From Mesorhizobium sp. ZC-5 (GTDB lineage Bacteria > Pseudomonadota > Alphaproteobacteria > Rhizobiales > Rhizobiaceae): a stretch of DNA of 64,000 bases. Below the pieces are notes generated by a model. The model was not told the DNA's origin and did no database searches. It saw only the letters and a program-made list of their open reading frames with translations. The translations under genes were made by a program, and so were the position numbers. The DNA lies in assembly GCF_025753855.1 (NCBI RefSeq), contig NZ_JAOWPT010000017.1:41298-105297 (forward strand), read 5' to 3'. Below, piece by piece: positions 1-9,188 of the stretch; within the stretch, counting starts at the first letter, position 1, and every line of letters starts with the position of its first letter.

Positions 1-333
1 CAGGATCGAAGGCCTGAAGACTTCCAATACTATGTGGCTGTCGAGCAAAGCCTTTCGTACAGCCTTGATGATAAAGGTGTTTTCGAGCGGGACCAGATAG
101 CAAAGTAACAGCGTTGCGCGCTCCGGCCAGTTATAGGCCGCAAGATCATAGCGCACGGCGTAGCCGTAGGCGAAGAGGACCGCCGGAATTTGAATGAGAT
201 ACCCGGGCAGATAGTCGGGGAAGCGCTGCGCAACAAACGGCGCGCTGGCAAGGAGGAGCAAAACTGCGATGGCGAGAGCGAAACGGCTCCGCAAACCGCT
301 AGTTTGATTGCCCGGTATATTTAGAACGGACAT
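1..333 (-). CDS. Membrane protein, N-terminal part only (cut by window edge)
   Basis: A reading frame opens with ATG at 333 and stays open to base 1, giving 111 codons of an unfinished protein. The start MSVLNIPGNQ is inside the last codons of the upstream gene, a 35-base overlap that suggests translational coupling. A hydrophobic segment (about residues 20-33, AIAVLLLLASAPF) is followed by another near residues 45-60 and a third near 73-85, so it is an integral membrane protein. It is the last visible member of the minus-strand polysaccharide series, so a transport, polymerase or glycosyltransferase role is possible. No family can be assigned from this fragment. Confidence 0.6.
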   Translation of the reverse strand, partial: MSVLNIPGNQTSGLRSRFALAIAVLLLLASAPFVAQRFPDYLPGYLIQIPAVLFAYGYAVRYDLAAYNWPERATLLLCYLVPLENTFIIKAVRKALLDSHIVLEVFRPSIL

Positions 334-1099
334 CTTGAAGCCAACCTTTAGAAGGGTATTCGTAAGTATAGAAATGATCTGGGCTTTGAGTCGCGTCTAT
401 AGCATACAAAATCTTTGTGATGGGAATGTAATATTCCGCCAAGCTTCTTCCTGGTCGAGGTTTCGCAATATAGTGATGGTTGAACTGTCCGGTTGACGCA
501 CATTCGATCATAGCTTTCGCGTCTAGGAGGTCTCTATCGCCGCAGGAGTAGGTCGTGTTGAAGGTCGGGTCGATCGCGATGACTCGTCCGTCGATCAGTG
601 CCTCGACCAATGTGTGAGTATCACCTAGTGAACCGGTGAAGAAGGACTGTGCCGCAAAGTGGGTTGACCGCGCCTCGATGCCGAACAGGCCGAGCATCCA
701 GTCCAATGTGGTGCTCAACGACGAGCAATAATTGAAGCTCTCCTGGCCAATCGTCATCAGATATCGCTGCGGCTCTATGCTCGAATTTATCCAAGGACCG
801 GAAAACAGAGTTGTCTGGTAGAGATGGTTGGTCAGCTTCTCGGCAATCTCCAGTTTGCTATCTGTGGGTTGTATGTCAGCATTCTTGGATATCAGCCATT
901 TGAACGTTTTTTCATAGGAGTTGAGGCGGTTATCGCGAACTTTTTGTTGTGTATTCAGCTCTGCAATTTCCACTTTCAGCCGCGTCGCGAAGGCCCAGCC
1001 CCGAATGGCGCTGTCGCGAGCTCGAAGCGCATATGTCGACACAGCAATTGCGAAGAGTGAAACACCGACCAAGGCGGCAATGAGCAGGCGAGTTCTCAT
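299..1099 (-). CDS. Transglutaminase-fold (cysteine protease-like) protein, membrane anchored
   Basis: The 266-residue protein starts at MRTRLLIAAL, where a signal-anchor segment covers residues 4-24. A longer frame reaches 1186, but its extra 29 residues lack hydrophobic character and precede the anchor, so the inner ATG is preferred. A coiled-coil-like stretch follows (about 40-62). The core has a Cys (C125 in FNYCSSLS), a His (H162 in DTHTLVEA) and an Asp (D177 in AIDPTF) spaced like the catalytic triad of the transglutaminase/papain-like superfamily. Members of this superfamily can be proteases, peptide N-glycanases or transferases; which applies here is unknown. It sits in the polysaccharide operon and overlaps the next gene, so a role in envelope or polymer processing is inferred. 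Confidence 0.6.
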   Translation of the reverse strand: MRTRLLIAALVGVSLFAIAVSTYALRARDSAIRGWAFATRLKVEIAELNTQQKVRDNRLNSYEKTFKWLISKNADIQPTDSKLEIAEKLTNHLYQTTLFSGPWINSSIEPQRYLMTIGQESFNYCSSLSTTLDWMLGLFGIEARSTHFAAQSFFTGSLGDTHTLVEALIDGRVIAIDPTFNTTYSCGDRDLLDAKAMIECASTGQFNHHYIAKPRPGRSLAEYYIPITKILYAIDATQSPDHFYTYEYPSKGWLQDVRSKYTGQSN

Positions 1100-1222
1100 G
1101 CTGTTGCACCGTAGAGAAACAACCTGGGGCCGGGAAGGGAACACTTCAGTGCTCGCATGCTCAGGCCGGTCCAGAGCGCGGACCAAGAGACTGGATCCAT
1201 CACGGACCGTCGGCTCACGACG

Positions 1223-2074
1223 TTATTCATCAATGTTGACGGTTCGGGTACTGATGGAATTCGCGCCACTGCTCGCGGCCTTCCTAGCCTTGCAAGCCAC
1301 GTACCATCCAAACACAGACGAGAGAGGCAGTTCCTTGTTCCGCAATCGCCCGACCGCGGACGAAGGCAAGATATGTTCCGCAAACAACTGGTGAACCGAA
1401 ACGTCGTCGACCTCAAAGTTCTGTAGCAATCGGCGTGTCTCCGCTTTGCCGTAAAGCTTCACATACGGCTTGACAACTTTGCCATCCGCCCCCGTCTCGA
1501 TAGTCGCGAGCAAACCGGAATAACCAAGCTTGAACATGTCCCCTTTGAGAAGTCCTTTCAATAACAGCCACTTGATCAGGTGGAATGCCGACCATTTGTA
1601 ATAGAGAGCGACCATGATAACGCCATCTGGTTTCAGGACCCTGTGCACCTCGGCGACGACGCGATCGATCTCCGGAATATGGTGCATGACGCCGAAAGAA
1701 TAGACACAATCGAAATATCCGTCGGGAAACGGCAATTGGGTGGCATCGGCCTTTCGCAAATCGACTTTCTTCCCGCGTAACCTGAAATTGCGGGCGGTGA
1801 GTTCCAGATGATTGTCGGTAATGTCGACTCCGAAGCATTCGGCGCCGGCCTTGGCGAATTGCATGAGGTCCGTGCCCTGCCCGATGCCGATTTCCAAAAC
1901 CCGCTTTCCGGCAAATCGAGAATAGTCGAAATACTCAAGCGCCCAAGCTTGCTGAGCGAACCTGTCTTTCTCGACTGCAAGGAAATAATCCGGCGTTTCC
2001 TTGTCGCCCTCCAGTTCTCCGCACGCAGTTGCGTTCCACTGCTTCTGTGCCTCAAGTCGGGCTTCGCTTTTCAT
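1223..2074 (-). CDS. Class I SAM-dependent methyltransferase (UbiE/Methyltransf_11 type)
   Basis: The protein has 283 residues. The SAM-binding motif I reads VLEIGIGQGTD at about residues 59-69, the acidic residue after strand 2 is in FGVDITDN, and the motif YSFGVMHHIPE with VLKPDGVIMVALY follows, all typical of class I methyltransferases of the Methyltransf_11 group. An AAGGGAAG ribosome site lies just before the ATG at 2074. It follows the GT4 gene with a 56-base gap inside a one-direction polysaccharide run, so methylation of a sugar or of a lipid-linked intermediate is the likely job. The C-terminal 100 residues are not diagnostic, and O-, N- or C-methylation cannot be told apart. Confidence 0.75.
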   Translation of the reverse strand: MKSEARLEAQKQWNATACGELEGDKETPDYFLAVEKDRFAQQAWALEYFDYSRFAGKRVLEIGIGQGTDLMQFAKAGAECFGVDITDNHLELTARNFRLRGKKVDLRKADATQLPFPDGYFDCVYSFGVMHHIPEIDRVVAEVHRVLKPDGVIMVALYYKWSAFHLIKWLLLKGLLKGDMFKLGYSGLLATIETGADGKVVKPYVKLYGKAETRRLLQNFEVDDVSVHQLFAEHILPSSAVGRLRNKELPLSSVFGWYVACKARKAASSGANSISTRTVNIDE

Positions 2075-2130
2075 GTGCTTCCCTTGGTGTGACTACGGTC
2101 GTCCGACGAATTCAAAGATGGCCGCACCAA

Positions 2131-3798
2131 TCAACGCAGCCCCAGTTTCTGCATTCTGTCAAGGATCGCGCCGACGTGATGGTCCCATGTGTACGAATTC
2201 AGCGCGGCACGACGCGCCCGCTTTGCCATATCTGCAGCCACTAGGGGATTTTCGACGATCCGGCGAAGGGACACCAGGAAACCGTCCTCGTCGCCGGGCG
2301 TGAAAAGCTCCGCCAGCGGAATCTCCGATTCGCTTTCGGACAGGTATGTTCCCCGCAACACCTTCCCGATCTGGTCGAGATCGGAGGCGATGATCGGCCG
2401 CGCCATCGCCATGTATTCAAAAAGCTTGGTGGGTGAACCGAAGAACGCGGTGCCATCAGGATTCGGCATATGAGGCGACAGAAAAATGTCAGATGTGGCC
2501 AAATATCCAGGAGCTTGGTTCTGCGATACCAAACCCGTCAGCGTGACAAAAGACCGGTACTTCAGATCGTCCAGCGCTGCCCTAACGGCAGGCATTTTAA
2601 GACCATCGCCAACGAGGAGGAAATGCAGTCTGTTCCGCTCTACCCAATCCCGGTCTTCATTGATGAGGCGGCACACCGCATTAGCGAGAAAATCCACACC
2701 ATGCCAGGTTCCGAATGTCCCTACGAATGTGGCAACCATCGCGTCTGCCGGAATGTTCCAGCGCTTCCGAAGCATAGCATTGTCGGTTTTGCTGAACCGG
2801 GAAGGATTGAAGATTTCGGGGTCGATGCAGTTGGGATAGACGACAATGCGCTCCTGCGGCACGCCTGCCGCCGCGACCTCCTCTCCGAGAATTTTCGAGA
2901 CTGTTATGACAAGGTCGGCATTGCGCAAGGCTATCCGCTCCATTGCGACGGCCATGTCGTTAAACACAAGCTTTTCAGCCCAGTTCGCGGACGCCCATGC
3001 CTCCGAACCATTATATTCAAGAATCAGGGGAATATTCAGACGATTCCTCAACCTGGCGCCGGAATAATTGTGCATCGACATGCGCTGGTAGAGGAATGCG
3101 TAGCTTCGCTTCCTCGCCCAACCTTCCACATATCGCTCGTAAATACGCCCAAACGAATAGTAGTTCAGTTCCACAGGAAAGCTGTAGAGGCTTGGCGCAG
3201 GGACTTGTAGCCCGCGTGACCGCGGGCGGTCGGTCGGTATCTGCTTGACGCTTGCATAGTCGACAGCAAACCCCTTGCCTATGAAACCGTCGATCACGCC
3301 TTTCGTGTGCCCGACAGAGCCGCCTGCTACAACGCCGAAAGAAAGATTGGCATCCAGGAAAAGAACAGCTTTCGAATCCGCAACGGGTTGTGCTGTGTTC
3401 AATGGCCGAAAGCGATCCAGCTTGCTCGCTTCACGTGCCGCTATCCTATAGGCAATGCGGCTGGAGATCTGATCCTTCATGATCTCGAACAGATAGCGTG
3501 CGACTTTCCAACGCGGGACCTCTTCCGAATGTCCATCCGGCCAGATCAGACCTATGCGGGGGGTTCCCGTCAATGCCGCAAGCAACATAAGCGGGCCAGC
3601 AAGAGGACGGGCACTGTCGCTCTCGATGGCCACGGACATTCGCGACGCTTTTAATCTGCGAATCTCCCTGAGCATTGCTCCCATGGAAAGGTTGCGCAAG
3701 CTACCAACCGCGGAAAACTCCACCTTGCCCGAGCTTTGCAACTCGATCGAGTGGCGGAAGCGATCAGTCAGCGCATAATAACTTATGACTCTTTGCAC
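2131..3798 (-). CDS. Glycosyltransferase family 4 protein
   Basis: This is a 555-residue cytoplasmic glycosyltransferase. Its C-terminal half is a GT-B fold of the GT4 family: MVATFVGTFGTWHGVDF marks the start of the nucleotide-binding domain, and the E-x7-E type motif is in GSPTKLFEYMAMARPII at about 455-470. The N-terminal 170 residues are an extra region, longer than in most GT4 enzymes, that I do not recognise. Translation appears to start at a GTG three bases after the stop of the flippase gene, so the two are probably coupled. It should add one sugar to the undecaprenyl-linked repeat unit; donor and acceptor are unknown. Confidence 0.82.
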   Translation of the reverse strand: MQRVISYYALTDRFRHSIELQSSGKVEFSAVGSLRNLSMGAMLREIRRLKASRMSVAIESDSARPLAGPLMLLAALTGTPRIGLIWPDGHSEEVPRWKVARYLFEIMKDQISSRIAYRIAAREASKLDRFRPLNTAQPVADSKAVLFLDANLSFGVVAGGSVGHTKGVIDGFIGKGFAVDYASVKQIPTDRPRSRGLQVPAPSLYSFPVELNYYSFGRIYERYVEGWARKRSYAFLYQRMSMHNYSGARLRNRLNIPLILEYNGSEAWASANWAEKLVFNDMAVAMERIALRNADLVITVSKILGEEVAAAGVPQERIVVYPNCIDPEIFNPSRFSKTDNAMLRKRWNIPADAMVATFVGTFGTWHGVDFLANAVCRLINEDRDWVERNRLHFLLVGDGLKMPAVRAALDDLKYRSFVTLTGLVSQNQAPGYLATSDIFLSPHMPNPDGTAFFGSPTKLFEYMAMARPIIASDLDQIGKVLRGTYLSESESEIPLAELFTPGDEDGFLVSLRRIVENPLVAADMAKRARRAALNSYTWDHHVGAILDRMQKLGLR

Positions 3799-3801
3799 GA
3801 T

Positions 3802-5070
3802 TCACTCGCTGCCTTCTGACGATGAATGCTCGTGGGAAATCTTCGATCGCATCGCAGATGCTGCTTGCAGCAAAATGACAAACACCAGCGCAGCCGACAC
3901 GGCCAGCGCGATCGCGACGCCGAAACCACCGAACTCCCCGGCCAGCCAATAGCTCAACCCCGCCTGAACAGCAAATCCGGCCAGCCACGCCGTCACCTGT
4001 CGCCAGGGATAGCCTTCGGCGGCGAGATATTGGGAAAGGACAGTGATCATTGAAACGATCAGCACTGAGGGCAGCATCGCCAGGGTCAACAAAACGGCTT
4101 TCTGGTAGGCGACACCGAAGATCACCGGCAGAATCCAGGGAATGAGTAAGGCGCCGACGATAAGCAGGGCGATCATCAAGGCGCCCAATCGCCGGAATAC
4201 GCGCCACATCGCTGTCCGGCGATCCTCTCCCTCCATGCGCAGAAGGCTGGGGAAGAGGAGCAGCCCGACCGTACCGGGGAGCAGGATGAGCGCATCCGCG
4301 ATCTGCGTGGCAATCGAAAACTGACCGATCTCCAGGAGATCCGACCGCTGCTGGAGTGCAATCACGCCGACACGCATCATCAGGAAGCTCAGGAACCCCG
4401 AAACATAGACTTTCAGCCCGAACAGCGCGCCCTTGCGGAAAAGTGGAATGTCGAAGGAGAGTGGAACGCTGGTGCCCGAAAGGACAAGCACTCCGCCAAC
4501 CACGCAACTGACCGCCACCGCTCCTGCGGCTGCGAACAGAAAATCCGTCGTTCCCCCGTGGTACAGCCCCACGGCCGCGGCAGTGCCCACAGCGGCAACG
4601 CCCGAGAGTATCGTCAACCCATTGAAAAGCTGTATCTTCCCGATGCCGACAGCCATGTTGACGATGTAGAGAAATAGAACGATCAGCGGCGCAAGCAGGA
4701 CCGCCATGAACGCCTCCGGGCCAAGCGAGGCGCCGGACGGAGCGCCCAGGCCGAGCAATTCCGGCCGGCCGACGAAAATCACGATCGCCAGTGCTACGAT
4801 GGGCGTGACGATCGCTGCCACATAGAAGCTATTGACGAGGAGCCGGCCAACGAGATCCGATTTGTTCGCGACGAGATATGTATTGGAGGTCTGAAGCCCC
4901 AGATTGGCCATTTGCGCCGCTATCTGCGCATAGGAGACGATCAGGAAGTACTGGCCGCGATCCTCCGGTCCCAGCACTCGTGCCGTGATGATGCTTACAC
5001 CGAACGGCCCGATCATCGCGACAGCGCGAGCCAGGACCGTGGTGACGATATCGCGGGCGCCGGGAAGCAT
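3802..5070 (-). CDS. Polysaccharide flippase (Wzx/MATE-like transporter)
   Basis: The 422-residue protein starts at MLPGARDIVTTVLARA (ATG at 5070), two bases after the heparinase gene ends. An open frame extends further upstream, but it would lie wholly inside the heparinase gene. The protein has about 12 hydrophobic segments, and its opening, with VSIITARVLGPEDRGQYFL, is characteristic of the polysaccharide_synt/MATE flippase family. Such proteins carry undecaprenyl-pyrophosphate-linked repeat units across the inner membrane, so the locus probably follows a Wzx/Wzy-type export route. No Wzy polymerase is certain in the window; the edge membrane protein at 1-333 is one candidate. Confidence 0.82.
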   Translation of the reverse strand: MLPGARDIVTTVLARAVAMIGPFGVSIITARVLGPEDRGQYFLIVSYAQIAAQMANLGLQTSNTYLVANKSDLVGRLLVNSFYVAAIVTPIVALAIVIFVGRPELLGLGAPSGASLGPEAFMAVLLAPLIVLFLYIVNMAVGIGKIQLFNGLTILSGVAAVGTAAAVGLYHGGTTDFLFAAAGAVAVSCVVGGVLVLSGTSVPLSFDIPLFRKGALFGLKVYVSGFLSFLMMRVGVIALQQRSDLLEIGQFSIATQIADALILLPGTVGLLLFPSLLRMEGEDRRTAMWRVFRRLGALMIALLIVGALLIPWILPVIFGVAYQKAVLLTLAMLPSVLIVSMITVLSQYLAAEGYPWRQVTAWLAGFAVQAGLSYWLAGEFGGFGVAIALAVSAALVFVILLQAASAMRSKISHEHSSSEGSE

Positions 5071-5072
5071 GC

Positions 5073-7094
5073 TCAGGTGTCTGATTTCGGCATGGCAGCA
5101 ATCGTCACCGAAAGCCGCAGCGACAGTTCCGCTTCGATCCGCCAGACCAGCCGCTTCGCGGGCAGCACGACGCCGTAGCTCGGCGATATGCGCGTATCCT
5201 CTTCGACGACCGCCCATCCGCCCCCGCTCCATTCGATCAGGAAAGAACAGTCGTCGCGTTCCGCGACCCAGCGGCCCACACTCTGCTCCCTGAGCGAAAT
5301 CCCGGGTGCGAAATGGAGGGGCACCGATACCGCATGAGTGCCTTTGCCCTCGATCGTATCGATCACAGTCAATGAAGCCGGGCGGACCGAAAGAGCGATC
5401 TCGCGCTGCACGCTTACCGGCTCGGCAAGCCGCCCGTAACCCGAATGCCTGCCGCGGAAGCTTCCCCCCAGCTCCGTGACCTCGAAGGACAAGGCTTCTG
5501 CCTTCGCATCGTCGTGCAGGTTCCAGAGGTTGTCCGGCGCATACAGCCGGTTGACCTCTTTGCCATCAACGCGGGGCGTGTTGTGGACATCCGTCGATCG
5601 GAACGCGTTGCGGTCCTCGAAGGAAGCCGTATAGACGAAAGAACCCGGATCGACGATCAGCGGCGCCCCTTCGAGCCAGGCCTCGAAAGAGAGGGGATCG
5701 TTGTGACCATGGCCGCCAAGGCCGGCAAGACCGACCGGGCCGCAGTCGATGAAGACATGGTTGCGGGCATCGCGCAGAATGTAGACACCGCCGTCCGGGA
5801 AAGCGACCGAGTCCGGCTCGTGCCACACCGGCGGCCTATCCAAGACCTGCATGCCGCAGTGCCAAGCGATTTCGTCACCCTCACCCCACGCCTTTGCCAT
5901 CAGTTGCTCATCACCAAAGGTAAGCCCGATCAGCCCCACTAGGTAACGATGGTCATCCAGTGGCTGCGTACCGAATGGCAGCGCGCGGCCGTCGTCGGCA
6001 TCTCCCCAATGCGGCGATGTCCCGTCCGGCCGGCAATAGGCGTCGGCGAAGCGCGCCATGGCTATCAGCCGCTCGCGGTAACTTGCGGATATTGCCTGGC
6101 CTGCTGCCAACTTGTAGCGCGCTGGCAGCAGAAAAAGTTCCGCGACCAGGCGATGATAGGGAACCGAAGCCTCGAAATCGACACCGTCGGGATGAACCTG
6201 CACGAGAATTTCCTGCTCGAGCGTGCGCCAGCCCTCCGCCGCCCAGCGGTCGGCATTGCCGATGCCCTGGAAAAAAAGCCCCGCGAAAACCAGTCCCGAG
6301 GCATCGGCCGTCAGGTGATTTCCGTTGATGGTCGACCGCTCGATATGCCGTTCGGTGAATTGTCCGTGCAGATAAAGTGCTGAAAGAAAGCGTCCCCTGA
6401 ATGATTCGTCGTTCCAGGCGCTGGAGCGGGCGAAAACGTGGAACAGCCATGTCCAAGCCAGTATCCTGAGCGCCGGCTCCATCGTGCATGACCAGTTTAC
6501 GGTCCATGCATAGGGATTTGCCTCGATCCATTGTTCGAGTACGTCGCGTGCGGCTTCGGCATAACGCTCTTCGCCGGTCAGCAGGAATGCCTGCCCGGCA
6601 GGCAGCAGCCACTGCAGGCGCGAGATTTCCCACGGCACCTTTACATCGCTCGGCCGGCCCTTGTTCATATAGTCGATGGCGCGGCAGAAGGCCGGCGCCC
6701 AGCGATCACCTGTCTTGAAGTCCTGAAGCCAGTCGATCGGCACACCGAGATCCACCGGTCCGGTGCCGAGAAGATCGACTCGATGCGCTATGGCGCGTTC
6801 AGCCGCCGCAGTAATCAATTGCCGGGCCTCGGGAAATCGACTGGAAAACGCGTGGGCGTCGAAGTCCCGCGTCACGGTCGGATAGGGTCTAGAAGCCAGT
6901 TTTTCCCACAATTCGCCGATGTCGGCCGATCCCGCCATCCTGGCGAGGCGCTCTCCCGCCATGCGGCGAGCCGATACCGGAGCCAGCACACGGTCCGCTT
7001 CCATCGCCGCTTCGCGCGCCAGCCGGCGGACCAGATAGCCGGGCGGCTTGCGGACGAGCCGCGCGGCCCGGCGCAGGATTGAAGAGACGGCCAT
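5073..7094 (-). CDS. Heparinase II/III family protein (uronate polysaccharide lyase-like)
   Basis: The protein is 673 residues. The N-terminal two thirds form the alpha-helical toroid of heparinase II/III and alginate lyases (WLQDFKTGDRWAP, PWEISRLQWL, NGNHLTADASGLVFAG). The C-terminal beta-sheet domain contains GGHGHNDPLSFEAWLEGAPLIVDPGSF, the conserved Heparinase_II_III signature, near residues 455-480. The family cleaves uronic-acid polysaccharides by beta-elimination. In this cluster next to wecBC it may trim or release a uronate-containing polymer. No clear signal peptide is seen in the basic start (MAVSSILRRAARLVRKPPGYLVRR), so the compartment is uncertain. It is three bases from the asnB-like gene. 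Confidence 0.85.
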   Translation of the reverse strand: MAVSSILRRAARLVRKPPGYLVRRLAREAAMEADRVLAPVSARRMAGERLARMAGSADIGELWEKLASRPYPTVTRDFDAHAFSSRFPEARQLITAAAERAIAHRVDLLGTGPVDLGVPIDWLQDFKTGDRWAPAFCRAIDYMNKGRPSDVKVPWEISRLQWLLPAGQAFLLTGEERYAEAARDVLEQWIEANPYAWTVNWSCTMEPALRILAWTWLFHVFARSSAWNDESFRGRFLSALYLHGQFTERHIERSTINGNHLTADASGLVFAGLFFQGIGNADRWAAEGWRTLEQEILVQVHPDGVDFEASVPYHRLVAELFLLPARYKLAAGQAISASYRERLIAMARFADAYCRPDGTSPHWGDADDGRALPFGTQPLDDHRYLVGLIGLTFGDEQLMAKAWGEGDEIAWHCGMQVLDRPPVWHEPDSVAFPDGGVYILRDARNHVFIDCGPVGLAGLGGHGHNDPLSFEAWLEGAPLIVDPGSFVYTASFEDRNAFRSTDVHNTPRVDGKEVNRLYAPDNLWNLHDDAKAEALSFEVTELGGSFRGRHSGYGRLAEPVSVQREIALSVRPASLTVIDTIEGKGTHAVSVPLHFAPGISLREQSVGRWVAERDDCSFLIEWSGGGWAVVEEDTRISPSYGVVLPAKRLVWRIEAELSLRLSVTIAAMPKSDT

Positions 7095-7097
7095 GGC

Positions 7098-9125
7098 TCA
7101 GTGCACGCTCTTTTCGCCCTTACCGTCGATCCAGTAGTCGTACCAGGCAGTCAGGTTGTAGAGCGTCCATATCTGCAAGCTCGTGTCCGCACGCTTGCTC
7201 CGATGATGCGCAAAAAGTTCGTCGATATAGCCCGTGTTGAAGAAACCGCGTTTCAAGAGGTTGGAATTCCTGATCCCGCGCTCGACCCGCTCGCCGAACG
7301 AACCGCGCAGCCAGTCGGCCATTGGCGCTCCGAAACCCATCTTCTTGCGGTAGATCAGTTCGTCCGGGATCAGACCTTCGACGGCCTTCTTAAGCAGATA
7401 TTTCGCAGTGCCGTTCTTCGTTTTCCAGTTTTCCGGGATGTCGAAGCTGAAGTCGACGAGTTCGTGGTCGAGGAAAGGGACGCGAGCTTCCAGTGAAACC
7501 GACATCGAAATCTTGTCGACCCGCATCAGCAAAAGCTCAGGCAGCCGCAGGCGGAACTCGTTGTGAATCATGCGCGTCAGCGCGTCCTGGCCCTTATGTG
7601 CCCTGTCGAACGGCTCGAGGAACGACTTGATCACATTATAGCTGTCGGGCCTGACATAGCTTGCATCGAGCACGCCAGCGCGGATCATCGGATCATGATG
7701 GCTGGAACTGCCCAGCGCGTCGTAGCGCACCAGGCGATCCTTGCTGGTGTTCCAGAACACCATCGCGCCTGCCCAGAAATGCTCGCGATCGCGCGCAGCC
7801 CGGTCGATAATGTCGGCGTACATCGGAAACCGCGGATTGAGCCCGGAAGCACCCACGGCGGCCATCGCTGCGACCTTCCTCAACGGCTGCGGCACATAGG
7901 AGCGGAACGGCTGGAAATAGCGGTGATAGAGCCGCAGATAGCCCATGTAGGACTTGTAGCCGCAGAACTGCTCGTCGGAGCCTTCGCCGACCTGGACGCC
8001 CTTAACGCCTTGGTCCTTGGCGAGTTTCGAAACGAAATAAAGCGGAATGCAAACCCAGTCTGCGAGCGGCTCGTCCTGGTGATGAATAAGGCTGTCGAGG
8101 TAGCCGATCATGTCGGCTTCGTCGATCAGCACCTCGTGATGGTTCGTATTGAACCGCTTGGCGGCGATGTTGGCGTAATCGAGCTCATTGAGACCGGTAA
8201 AGTCCTTGAAGCCAACCGTGAAGGTGTCGATCGGCTTGTCCGAAAACTTCGACATCAAGGCGACATTTGCGGAAGAATCGATGCCACCCGAGAGGAATAC
8301 GCCGATGGGCACGTCGGAGACCATCCGCCGCTCGACCGCATCGTGCAGCCGTGTGCGGATACCGTCGGTATAGAAGTCCTCCAGCGCCGCCTCGGACAGA
8401 TTGCGCGTCTCCGACGGGTCGATACCCTTGCCGGGCACCGCATCGTAGTATCGGACCATCTTGATATCGCCGTCCGGTCCGATCCGAAGCCAGCAGCCCG
8501 GCGGCACCTTGTAGATGCCCTTGAACATCGTCATCGGCGCCGGCGTGGTCAGAAAGCTCAGGTAATGGACCATCGCCTGAGGATCGATGTCGCGCTCGGC
8601 CTTCGGATGGGCAAGCAGCGCCTTGATCTCGGAGCCGAACACCAGTTCGCCGTCGAACACGGCGAAATAGAGGGGCTTCACGCCGATCCGGTCGCGGACG
8701 AGATAGAGGGCATCCTCGCGTGCGTCATGGATGCCGATGGCGAAATCACCCGATACGCGCTCCAAAAGACCATCCAGCCCCCATTCCTCGTAGCCATGCA
8801 CGAGGATCTCGGTGTCGGAGTGGTCGGTCTTGAACTGGTGCCCCGCGGCCTCCAACTCGCCACGAAACTTGGCGTGATTATAGATCTCGCCGTTGAACAC
8901 GAGCCAGATGCGGCCGTCCTCGTTACTCATCGGCTGACCGGCCAGGTCACTGAGATCGATGAAGGAAAGACGGCGGTGGCCGAAGCCGACTTGGCCACTG
9001 GGCGAGACCCAAAGGTCGCTGCCGTCGGGACCTCTGTGGGCCATTGTATCGCGCATCCGCTCGATCAGCGGCGCGGTCACCCTGCCCGGCTTTCCGTAGG
9101 CAAAGACACCGACTATTCCGCACAT
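7098..9125 (-). CDS. asnB: Asparagine synthase-type glutamine amidotransferase (AsnB family)
   Basis: The protein has 675 residues when started at MCGIVGVFAYG; this start is needed because Cys2 becomes the N-terminal nucleophile of the class II glutaminase domain (residues 1 to about 200, with NGEIYN at 78-83). The synthetase domain carries the ATP-binding PP-loop SGGIDSS at 279-285. The family makes asparagine from aspartate, but members within polysaccharide clusters often amidate sugar uronic acids (WbpS-like proteins). Its place among wecB, wecC and a heparinase-like lyase favours uronamide formation over amino-acid synthesis; this is inference. The extra upstream 15 codons of the open frame are not used in this model. 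Confidence 0.85.
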   Translation of the reverse strand: MCGIVGVFAYGKPGRVTAPLIERMRDTMAHRGPDGSDLWVSPSGQVGFGHRRLSFIDLSDLAGQPMSNEDGRIWLVFNGEIYNHAKFRGELEAAGHQFKTDHSDTEILVHGYEEWGLDGLLERVSGDFAIGIHDAREDALYLVRDRIGVKPLYFAVFDGELVFGSEIKALLAHPKAERDIDPQAMVHYLSFLTTPAPMTMFKGIYKVPPGCWLRIGPDGDIKMVRYYDAVPGKGIDPSETRNLSEAALEDFYTDGIRTRLHDAVERRMVSDVPIGVFLSGGIDSSANVALMSKFSDKPIDTFTVGFKDFTGLNELDYANIAAKRFNTNHHEVLIDEADMIGYLDSLIHHQDEPLADWVCIPLYFVSKLAKDQGVKGVQVGEGSDEQFCGYKSYMGYLRLYHRYFQPFRSYVPQPLRKVAAMAAVGASGLNPRFPMYADIIDRAARDREHFWAGAMVFWNTSKDRLVRYDALGSSSHHDPMIRAGVLDASYVRPDSYNVIKSFLEPFDRAHKGQDALTRMIHNEFRLRLPELLLMRVDKISMSVSLEARVPFLDHELVDFSFDIPENWKTKNGTAKYLLKKAVEGLIPDELIYRKKMGFGAPMADWLRGSFGERVERGIRNSNLLKRGFFNTGYIDELFAHHRSKRADTSLQIWTLYNLTAWYDYWIDGKGEKSVH

Positions 9126-9188
9126 GAAAGCTGTCCCTTCTGGCCCCAGGGCATCGACATGTCGATGCAATGCAACCGGGTATTGACC

